Assembly (NCBI RefSeq): GCF_001639065.2
Contig: NZ_LQXO02000029.1
Span: 40,258-104,257 of the forward strand
Length of the DNA: 64,000 nt
Direction: 5' to 3'
Origin: Vibrio barjaei
Lineage (GTDB): Bacteria; Pseudomonadota; Gammaproteobacteria; Enterobacterales; Vibrionaceae
Shown one piece after another: positions 58,066 through 64,000 of this stretch. The position numbers were made by a program, and so were the translations under genes. How positions within the stretch are numbered: position 1 is the first letter of the stretch; every line of letters begins with the position of its first letter. The notes beneath the pieces were generated by a model that did no database searches, was not told the DNA's origin, and worked only from the letters and a program-made list of their open reading frames with translations.

Positions 58066-60348
58066 CTAGTGATGCGCTTCTGCTTCTTCCTTAGCGCCTA
58101 CATACTCAAACGCTAAATCATCGTCTTTAAGGGACACTTTCACTGTTCCGCCATCAACCAATGAGCCAAACAAGAGTTCATTTGCCAGCGGTTTCTTAAG
58201 CTTATCTTGGATAACACGACCCATCGGTCTTGCACCCATTGTCTTGTCGTAACCCTTAATCGCAAGCCAATCGCGGGCATCATCAGACACTTCTAACGAA
58301 ACGCCTCGAGAATCCAACTGCGCTTGAAGCTCGACAATAAACTTATCAACCACTTGATGTATAACCGTATCATCCAGGCTGTTGAACCAGATAATACCAT
58401 CAAGGCGGTTACGGAACTCCGGAGTGAACACGCGCTTAATGGCACCCATAGCATCTGGCTTGTGATCTTGCTGAATCAGACCAATAGATTTCTTCTCAGT
58501 CTCAGCAACACCAGCGTTACTGGTCATAACAAGGATAACATTACGGAAGTCCGCTTTGCGACCGTTGTTGTCCGTTAGCGTACCGTTATCCATGACTTGC
58601 AGTAGCAAGTTAAAGATATCAGGGTGTGCCTTCTCAATCTCATCCAGTAATACTACAGAATGAGGATGCTTGATGACTGCATCAGTCAGCAAACCACCTT
58701 GATCATAGCCCACATAGCCTGGAGGAGCGCCGATCAAACGACTTACTGAGTGACGTTCACCGTACTCAGACATGTCGAAACGAAGCAGTTCGATACCTAA
58801 TAGTTTAGATAATTGAACGGTTACTTCCGTTTTACCAACGCCAGTTGGACCAGCGAACAAGAATGACCCAACAGGTCTATCATCGTTACCCAATCCAGCG
58901 CGAGTCATCTTGATTGCTTCACAAAGCACGTCAATGGCTTTGTCTTGACCAAAGACCAACATCTTCATCTTGTCATCAAGGTTTTGAAGAATATCCTTGT
59001 CTGAAGAAGATACAGACTTCTCTGGAATACGCGCCATCTTGGCAACCATCGCTTCGATATCTGCCACACCAACCGTTTTCTTACGACGGCTTACTGGAAC
59101 CAAACGACTGCGAGCGCCCGCCTCATCGATAACGTCAATTGCCTTATCAGGTAAATGGCGCTCATTGATGTACTTCGCTGATAATTCAACGGCAGCACGC
59201 AACGCTTTATTAGTGTAACGAACCTCATGGTGCTCTTCATATTTAGGCTTAAGACCCATCAAGATCTTAGTCGTATCATCTAAAGAAGGTTCCACTACAT
59301 CGATTTTCTGGAATCGACGAGATAGTGCACGCTCTTTATCAAAGATATTACTGTACTCTTGGTAAGTTGTAGAGCCAATACAGCGTAATTTGCCGCTGCT
59401 TAGAAGAGGTTTAATAAGGTTTGCTGCGTCTACTTGCCCACCAGAAGCCGCACCCGCACCGATTATGGTGTGGATCTCATCGATGAATAGAATGGCGTCA
59501 TCTTCTTTTTCCAGTTGCTTCAGAATCGCCTTGAAGCGTTTCTCGAAGTCACCACGATATTTAGTGCCAGCAAGTAGCGAGCCAATATCTAGAGAGTAGA
59601 TAACACTGTTTTGGATAACATCTGGTACTTGGCCTTCAACGATTCTCCAAGCTAAACCTTCAGCGATAGCGGTCTTACCAACACCAGCCTCCCCCACCAA
59701 CAGCGGGTTGTTCTTACGGCGACGACATAGCACTTGAATCGTACGCTCAAGTTCTTTATCACGCCCAATAAGAGGGTCTATGTTGCCCGCTTTCGCGACT
59801 TGGTTCAGATTCGTTGCAAAGCTTTCAAGACGATCTTCACCGTTGGCTTCTTCAATATTCTCACTACCACCACCAAGCGAGCCACTCGATGGTTCGTCAC
59901 CCGTTGGTCCGATGTTTTTGGTAATACCGTGAGAAATGAAATTAACGATATCTAAACGGCTAATGTCATTTTTCTTAAGAAGATAAGCAGCATGTGACTC
60001 TTGTTCACTGAAAATCGCTACTAAGACGTTAGCACCTGTTACTTCACTGCGCCCAGAAGACTGTACATGGAATACGGCGCGTTGAAGAACACGTTGGAAA
60101 CTTAAAGTAGGCTGTGTTTCTCGCGTGTCGTCGGCATCAGGGATAAGAGGAGTTGTTTGGTCAATGAAAATGTCGAGCTCATTACGCAGATTCTCTAGAT
60201 TTGCGTTACAAGCAGTTAGTGCCTCTTTAGCCGAGTCATTTTCCAACAAAGCTAAAAGGAGATGCTCTACGGTCATGAATTCATGTCTTTTGTCACGTGC
60301 ACGAGCAAATGCGCCGTTAAGACTCGATTCTAATTCTTTGTTAAGCAT
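58066..60348 (-). CDS. clpA: ClpA, AAA+ unfoldase of the ClpAP protease
   Basis: A 760-aa protein (E. coli 758). It has an N-terminal ClpN double repeat (residues 1-140), AAA-1 with Walker A GEAGVGKT and Walker [10 protein letters not shown], and AAA-2 with [10 protein letters not shown] and [13 protein letters not shown]. The SIGLIQQD loop in AAA-2 is the ClpP-docking IGL motif. It unfolds substrates, including N-degron proteins delivered by ClpS. It follows clpS on the - strand with a 41-bp gap. Confidence 0.97.
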   Translation of the reverse strand: MLNKELESSLNGAFARARDKRHEFMTVEHLLLALLENDSAKEALTACNANLENLRNELDIFIDQTTPLIPDADDTRETQPTLSFQRVLQRAVFHVQSSGRSEVTGANVLVAIFSEQESHAAYLLKKNDISRLDIVNFISHGITKNIGPTGDEPSSGSLGGGSENIEEANGEDRLESFATNLNQVAKAGNIDPLIGRDKELERTIQVLCRRRKNNPLLVGEAGVGKTAIAEGLAWRIVEGQVPDVIQNSVIYSLDIGSLLAGTKYRGDFEKRFKAILKQLEKEDDAILFIDEIHTIIGAGAASGGQVDAANLIKPLLSSGKLRCIGSTTYQEYSNIFDKERALSRRFQKIDVVEPSLDDTTKILMGLKPKYEEHHEVRYTNKALRAAVELSAKYINERHLPDKAIDVIDEAGARSRLVPVSRRKKTVGVADIEAMVAKMARIPEKSVSSSDKDILQNLDDKMKMLVFGQDKAIDVLCEAIKMTRAGLGNDDRPVGSFLFAGPTGVGKTEVTVQLSKLLGIELLRFDMSEYGERHSVSRLIGAPPGYVGYDQGGLLTDAVIKHPHSVVLLDEIEKAHPDIFNLLLQVMDNGTLTDNNGRKADFRNVILVMTSNAGVAETEKKSIGLIQQDHKPDAMGAIKRVFTPEFRNRLDGIIWFNSLDDTVIHQVVDKFIVELQAQLDSRGVSLEVSDDARDWLAIKGYDKTMGARPMGRVIQDKLKKPLANELLFGSLVDGGTVKVSLKDDDLAFEYVGAKEEAEAHH

Positions 60349-60389
60349 AAGTACCTCCTAAGGAATGACAAACGTCATTCATGCGAAAA

Positions 60390-60710
60390 TTAGGCTTTTT
60401 CCATGGTACACAAAAGTGGGTGTTCATTTTCCCTTGAATACATGGTCACTTGAGCAACTTTCGTTTCCGCGACTTCAGATGTGTAGGTGCCACAGACAGC
60501 TTTACCTTCATAGTGCACCGCTAACATCACTTGAGTCGCTTTGTCTTCGTTGAGTGAAAAAAAGCGTTCCAAGATTTCTACTACAAAGTCCATCGGCGTA
60601 TAGTCATCGTTGTTTAGGACAACGTTATACATTGCCGGCGGCTCAACCTTAGTTTTTTCTTTCTCCAGTAAGTCTGAGTCTGGAGTCACCCATTCAAAAT
60701 TTTTACTCAT
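60390..60710 (-). CDS. clpS: ClpS, adaptor for N-degron recognition by ClpA
   Basis: A 106-aa adaptor (E. coli also 106). The signature [20 protein letters not shown] holds the Asn and Asp residues that grip the N-terminal Leu, Phe, Tyr or Trp, and [20 protein letters not shown] follows with the pocket His. The start is ATG 60710 ([10 protein letters not shown]); the 50 extra codons upstream have no support. It is co-transcribed with clpA. Confidence 0.96.
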   Translation of the reverse strand: MSKNFEWVTPDSDLLEKEKTKVEPPAMYNVVLNNDDYTPMDFVVEILERFFSLNEDKATQVMLAVHYEGKAVCGTYTSEVAETKVAQVTMYSRENEHPLLCTMEKA

Positions 60711-61272
60711 GGCCAAATGTTGAGAGTTTTCTTTTAATTTCAAAACACTGTGCTGAATTTCAATGCTCAAAGCGTCGCTAGAAACATCTGAGACCCAACA
60801 CTCAAAAAACATCTCTATTAAGAGACTAATGCACCAATTGTATCGCTGCAAACAAAACAATGCTATTAGTGTGTGTCACATATGAGCCAAGTTGAAAAAA
60901 CTTTCGCCTCCCTCATAAATAGAATACATGAAGCTCATGCAAACAGAAGATAGATTTTACACTTTTGTTAAAACCAAAGCGCATATGTATAGAATATGTA
61001 GTTATTTATACGACTTTCCTATTGACTCCGCTCAATGTTTGACTACAGTGGTTAATTAGTGACTAAAATTTAACAAGTTTTGCATCGGTATTCTCCACAG
61101 AGTAAGAATACCCTTACAGCAAAACCCACGTTCAAAACGGATGGATGTGGGATGAAGCCACGACTTAGGTTGTGGTTGGTTAGTTTGAATCACAGCAAAG
61201 AAGAAGCAAACACAATTGGTCAGTGTCTTCAAAGCGACTTCAGTAACAAAAAATGCATGAGGGATGTATAGC
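60711..61272. other. Divergent clpS-cspD region with a structured leader
   Basis: No gene is supported in 562 bp. The part before cspD carries two possible stems, cccac/gtggg near 61128-61150 and ccacgac/gttgtgg near 61158-61175, so a transcript from the promoter at about 61039 would have a 200-nt folded leader. Cold-shock-family genes often have long leaders, which fits. Confidence 0.45.
61039..61069 (+). promoter_or_regulatory. Candidate promoter for cspD
   Basis: TTGACT (61039-61044) with TAAAAT (61064-61069) at 19-bp spacing, or ACTAAA at 17 bp. Either gives a leader of about 195 nt. Confidence 0.4.
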
Positions 61273-61494
61273 ATGGCTACAGGTACAGTAAAATGGTTTA
61301 ACAACGCCAAAGGATTTGGGTTTATTTGTCCAGAAGGCGAGGATGGTGACATTTTCGCACACTACTCCACCATTAAGATGGATGGCTACCGTACTCTGAA
61401 AGCGGGTCAACAAGTGAATTACGAAGTAGAAGAAGGGCCAAAGGGCTATCACGCTAGCTCAGTTACGCCTGTCGAAGGTGACTTAGCGAAGTAG
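61273..61494 (+). CDS. cspD: CspD, cold-shock-like DNA replication inhibitor
   Basis: A 73-aa cold-shock-domain protein. RNP-1 (KGFGFICPEG) and RNP-2-like DIFAHYS match, and HYSTIKMDGYRTLKAGQQVN is typical of CspD rather than CspA. CspD is induced in stationary phase and binds single-stranded DNA and RNA, blocking replication. The divergent clpS-clpA arrangement is as in E. coli. The start is ATG 61273; the ATG three codons earlier lacks a better site. Confidence 0.95.
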   Translation: MATGTVKWFNNAKGFGFICPEGEDGDIFAHYSTIKMDGYRTLKAGQQVNYEVEEGPKGYHASSVTPVEGDLAK

Positions 61495-61537
61495 TTTTAC
61501 AAAACAACCACCCATTACAGAAGACACGACCTATTAA

Positions 61538-61562
61538 AAAAACCACCTTTCGGTGGTTTTTT
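61538..61562 (+). terminator. Terminator after cspD
   Basis: The stem aaaaaccacc/ggtggttttt with loop tttc and T run. It marks the last backbone feature before foreign DNA. Confidence 0.93.
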
Positions 61563-61639
61563 AATGCATATCAAACCCAAAATTAACACTTATCTTTCAA
61601 TCACTTGAATACAAAAAACCTAAAATGTTAGACGTTTAC

Positions 61640-61657
61640 GTCCACATACTGTCCACG
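61640..61657. repeat. Tandem GTCCAC repeat near the prophage boundary
   Basis: GTCCACA (61640) and GTCCACG (61651) are 11 bp apart, one helical turn, between the cspD terminator and the first foreign stop codon. They could be arm-type integrase sites or part of an attachment site. The other end of the element is outside the window, so this is a guess. Confidence 0.3.
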
Positions 61658-61662
61658 TATTT

Positions 61663-63168
61663 TTAATCCACCTCTATTGGACTCTCGACTTTAGTAAGAG
61701 TGATTTCAAAAAAGACCTCTTTGTTCTGTAAGTTTTGAGCATGATAATCCTTTGGAAAAGTTAAGTTTGCTCTCACAGTATCTCCTTCTTTAGCTCCTAT
61801 CAAAGCCGTTTCAAACCCTTCTATCATTTGCCCCTGACCAACTACCAGTGGGAACTCTTTAGCTTGACCGCCTTCAAACGGTTCTCCATCTAAATATCCG
61901 ATAAAGTCAACTGTTACTCTATCCCCAATTTCGACTGGCTTATCCGTTGTCGAAGCCCTAAATGGAGAAGGTTGACTGACAATGTTATTGAGTGAGTTAG
62001 AGGAACTGCTCAATTTGTCATTACTTCGTCTGTTATTTAACAACCTGATACCGAATAACCGATGCGAAATATCAAAACCAGCACGCGCCCGAATATTCAT
62101 TGATACTAACGATTGTGGACTAATCCAAATTGGCTCATAAGTATCATACTCTGGCGATTCCATTTCCACGCTGACGTTTCCAGAATCATCCACGAACAAA
62201 TATCCGATAAATTCGTCAATTAGTGAGTAAACAAGCGCCCTATTTGATTCATTCAGGACTTTCCCTACAGTCTCATAATTGCGGTTTATTATTGCATTGC
62301 CCAATAACCAACCTAACTGTTCACCATTACAATCCACAAACTTTTGGGAAAATCGCGCTAACCTATAAACCAAATCAAATTTATGTTTGAAACCGACTCG
62401 GTCATACCCGGCGCTTGGTACACTTCCGAATACCATACCTACACCACACCCAGAAATACCAATTTCTTGCATAGGCATTCGCATATTCCCCATTTCAAAA
62501 TACATAGAGTGGTCACTCTTGATTTGAAACTTGGTATCAAGGTAAGACATATCTAGTCGGTCAACACGAATAGGTTTCCCTCCCTCAATATTTAAAACAA
62601 GCGACCTCATTCTTGGCTTAGGAATAAACTCTATCGAGGTACCCTCGCTTTTTATGTCATGGTCATCAACCAAAGCCGTAAACTGATTTCGGTTTAGGAA
62701 AGCTGTAGGCTTCCCATTGGAGTCAGAGAAAATGGCGTTTACAAGTATTGGCTCTCCCTCTTCCTCAGGTTTCTCAAACCAAAGAATCGGTTTATCTCGC
62801 AACAAAAGTGCTACTTGGGTGGATTCTATGTAGCTATTACCAAGAAGAACCTTTTCAATGTCCGCAGGTTCAATCAGTTCTTTGACAAAACCGTGCTCCA
62901 AGGCAAAGGGCTTTGCTTTTGCTTCCCAAACCGCTTTTTTAGATTTTCTTCGCCCTGTTACTTTATGATGGCACGCTCCGCATAATAACGTCATACACTT
63001 TGGGTCATGTTCTTTGGCATTGTTGTATTCAGGCTCTATATGTTCATAGTCACAAAACATTGAACCACACATTACACAGCCATAGCCGGAATCTTTGCGA
63101 ATCTGTTTTCTAATAGCTTGAGGAATAGTTCTGGACAAACCATGCTTGTTTGTCTTGGATTTCGACAT
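61663..63168 (-). CDS. HNH nuclease-like protein fused to a trigger-factor-type FKBP domain
   Basis: A 501-aa protein. Residues 31-68 form an HNH/zinc motif: C31-x2-C34, the D-Y-E-H pair (His43), then C63-x2-C66 followed by His67-His68. Residues about 70-400 are unrecognised, mostly mixed beta/alpha, with a Ser/Asn-rich linker near 385-408. Residues 409-501 closely match the prolyl-isomerase (FKBP) domain of trigger factor: GDRVTVDFIGYLDGEPFEGG, GQGQMIEGFE and LTFPKDYHAQNL align with the E. coli protein. No ribosome-binding N-domain is present. The start follows GAAGG at 7 nt. It lies at the outer end of a phage element with an inverted repeat upstream. The role is unknown; phage defence or superinfection exclusion is an inference. 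Confidence 0.85.
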   Translation of the reverse strand: MSKSKTNKHGLSRTIPQAIRKQIRKDSGYGCVMCGSMFCDYEHIEPEYNNAKEHDPKCMTLLCGACHHKVTGRRKSKKAVWEAKAKPFALEHGFVKELIEPADIEKVLLGNSYIESTQVALLLRDKPILWFEKPEEEGEPILVNAIFSDSNGKPTAFLNRNQFTALVDDHDIKSEGTSIEFIPKPRMRSLVLNIEGGKPIRVDRLDMSYLDTKFQIKSDHSMYFEMGNMRMPMQEIGISGCGVGMVFGSVPSAGYDRVGFKHKFDLVYRLARFSQKFVDCNGEQLGWLLGNAIINRNYETVGKVLNESNRALVYSLIDEFIGYLFVDDSGNVSVEMESPEYDTYEPIWISPQSLVSMNIRARAGFDISHRLFGIRLLNNRRSNDKLSSSSNSLNNIVSQPSPFRASTTDKPVEIGDRVTVDFIGYLDGEPFEGGQAKEFPLVVGQGQMIEGFETALIGAKEGDTVRANLTFPKDYHAQNLQNKEVFFEITLTKVESPIEVD

Positions 63169-63180
63169 ACCACTACCTTC

Positions 63181-63229
63181 TATATTCCACTGTTAATCTC
63201 ACCTTACCATAGTCATTCAGTGGAATATA
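63181..63229. promoter_or_regulatory. Perfect 12-bp inverted repeat before the HNH-FKBP gene
   Basis: tatattccactg (63181-63192) and cagtggaatata (63218-63229) are exact reverse complements, 25 bp apart, ending 13 nt before the ATG. The arm contains a TATATT that could be a -10 box. It could be an operator for a dimeric or tetrameric regulator, or a stem in the leader RNA. Confidence 0.6.
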
Positions 63230-63263
63230 AAAGTAAATATATTTAGAAACTTAAGTTCACTTA

Positions 63264-63431
63264 CTAGCTTTCAATTCTTGACACTCTAGCTTCCAAGCTT
63301 GTCACTTTTCTAACTAGCTTATTCAAGAGTATTCGCGTGTTTTTTATGTTCTGCCAAAGCATTGCAAGCAATAGAACTTCTGTAGGCTTTAACCCTAACT
63401 CAGAGAATAAATGGAGTATTGAAAGATCCAT
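63264..63431 (-). CDS. Small phage protein, hydrophobic helix plus coiled coil
   Basis: A 55-aa reading frame from ATG 63431, which shares one base with the stop of the preceding gene (TAATG). The N-terminal half is hydrophobic (SELGLKPTEVLLLAMLWQNI) and the C-terminal half (LLNKLVRKVTSLEARVSRIE) has leucine/valine heptads suggesting a coiled coil. Size, order and overlap point to a lysis accessory or small virion protein. I know no family for it. Confidence 0.6.
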   Translation of the reverse strand: MDLSILHLFSELGLKPTEVLLLAMLWQNIKNTRILLNKLVRKVTSLEARVSRIES

Positions 63432-63637
63432 TACTTAAGTTCCGAAAATTCGTCGCGAATCGCTTCCCATAGTCCAAGTAAAATCGGTGCTGCCACACCA
63501 ATCAAACCACCCATCTGCACACCTTCAGGCGTCACGCTTGCCGTCAGCAGCTCAGGGTGACCCGTTGCCAATGCGATACCTGCGCCCACAAGCGCAAGCC
63601 CTTTCTTAGTTGATGGTTGTTTTAAATCTATTTTCAT
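63431..63637 (-). CDS. Holin-like small phage membrane protein
   Basis: A 68-aa protein, MKIDLKQPSTKKGLALVGAG, with two hydrophobic stretches (residues about 12-26 and 44-58) separated by a polar loop, and a charged C-terminus (AIRDEFSELK). This is the form of a class-II holin or small virion membrane protein. ATG 63637 follows AGGAGCTA at 7 nt; the longer frame back to 63766 overlaps the neighbouring genes and is not real. Its stop overlaps the next start. Confidence 0.65.
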   Translation of the reverse strand: MKIDLKQPSTKKGLALVGAGIALATGHPELLTASVTPEGVQMGGLIGVAAPILLGLWEAIRDEFSELK

Positions 63638-63648
63638 GAGGTTAGCTC

Positions 63649-63738
63649 CTAGCCGTTGATGCGCTTCCAGATATAAGCGCTGATAAGCGCGGTCAGTATT
63701 CCAACCGCGAGACGTTGCATTACTTCTTGTTTGGTCAT
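63649..63738 (-). CDS. 29-aa single-helix membrane peptide of the phage module
   Basis: A 29-aa frame, MTKQEVMQRLAVGILTALIS followed by AYIWKRING, with one transmembrane helix and positively charged ends. Its ATG overlaps the stop of the upstream gene by 4 nt (ATGA), and an AAGGGG site lies upstream. Such tiny helices are common in phage lysis or membrane-virion modules. Too short for automatic gene calling. Confidence 0.55.
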   Translation of the reverse strand: MTKQEVMQRLAVGILTALISAYIWKRING

Positions 63739-64000
63739 GCGAGTTGCACCCCTTTGGCGGCATCACTCATTGAGTAATAGCGCCCCACTTCCATGATTGA
63801 CATGGCATGAACCAAGCGCGTCATTAAGGCGTCGTCATAGAGGTTCAAAGGTGCGTTTTTATTCACTCCGACCTGACCCGATACAAACTGAACGTAGTTA
63901 TCGGTATCGTTGTTATCACTTTTAGGCGCCCAGCGATGGATAATGCCCGAGAGCGTATTGAGCCCGTAAAGATTCTGATAGTTTCGGATAAGCTTGGTTG
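63735..64000 (-). CDS. Phage structural/muralytic protein (P5-like), C-terminal part
   Basis: The last 87 codons of a gene whose start lies beyond the window. The segment LIRNYQNLYGLNTLSGIIHR, WAPKSDNNDTDNYVQFVSGQ, VGVNKNAPLNL and SDAAKGVQLA fits the phage family annotated as structural protein P5, whose full members begin with an N-P-G-N-I motif and are thought to cut or bind peptidoglycan. It ends with ATGA overlap into the 29-aa gene. Confidence 0.7.
   Translation of the reverse strand, partial: TKLIRNYQNLYGLNTLSGIIHRWAPKSDNNDTDNYVQFVSGQVGVNKNAPLNLYDDALMTRLVHAMSIMEVGRYYSMSDAAKGVQLA

Noticed and set aside
63431..63766. A 111-aa reading of the holin-like frame starting at 63766
   Set aside because: It would overlap the end of the P5-like gene and the whole 29-aa gene in another frame; ATG 63637 has a good ribosome-binding site.

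Overview
The window is a stretch of Vibrio (Vibrionaceae, Gammaproteobacteria) main-chromosome sequence. The evidence is the gene set and order: mukFEB with cmoM and elyC, torR/torD, purR, a Vc2-type cyclic-di-GMP riboswitch in front of tfoY, glgCA, topA, aroA, aat-bpt-infA, clpA-clpS-cspD, and a syp-type exopolysaccharide cluster with sigma-54 promoters. I do not assign a species. There are no rRNA genes, tRNA genes, CRISPR arrays or insertion sequences that I can see.

Region 1 (1-9131, + strand) is the distal half of a symbiosis/biofilm polysaccharide (syp-like) cluster: a glycosyltransferase that lacks only the first base of its probable start codon, an O-antigen-polymerase-like protein, an acyltransferase, further glycosyltransferases, a Wzz-type chain-length protein and a polyprenyl-phosphate sugar transferase. 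Sigma-54 -24/-12 elements precede the sypM-like and sypP-like genes, and an exact match to the SypG enhancer consensus, as I recall it, lies upstream of the former. Region 2 (9158-16754, - strand) is a complete seven-gene arn operon, arnB-C-A-D-T-E-F, for adding aminoarabinose to lipid A. A terminator-like hairpin sits between arnD and arnT.

Region 3 (17198-26916) holds single accessory genes: a PLP-dependent desulfhydrase/deaminase, a Sel1-repeat protein, a dCMP deaminase, a DUF4397 lipoprotein, an outer-membrane barrel protein, an RND/MMPL exporter, a UPF0319 protein and a porin. Region 4 (27451-39395) is housekeeping: dinG, a TSUP permease, priC-ybaM, mukFEB, cmoM and elyC.

Region 5 (39446-51000) contains a modular secreted chitinase, torR/torD, a candidate small RNA, purR, the riboswitch-controlled tfoY, a DedA-like membrane protein coupled to a DUF2007 zinc-ribbon protein, an alpha/beta hydrolase, and glgC-glgA. 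Region 6 (51500-61494) holds topA, yciN, aroA (with a TrpR-type operator upstream), the N-degron writers aat and bpt, infA, and the N-degron readers clpA and clpS, then cspD.

Region 7 (about 61565-64000, - strand) is foreign: the edge of a prophage or phage-derived element. It shows a tight run of tiny coupled lysis/virion-type genes: the C-terminus of a phage P5-like protein, a 29-aa membrane peptide, a 68-aa holin-like protein and a 55-aa helix/coiled-coil protein. Then comes a 501-aa protein that joins an N-terminal HNH nuclease motif to a C-terminal trigger-factor-like FKBP prolyl isomerase domain, preceded by a perfect 12-bp inverted repeat. This unusual fusion, placed as outermost cargo of the element, is the best candidate here for an undescribed (possibly antiviral) system.
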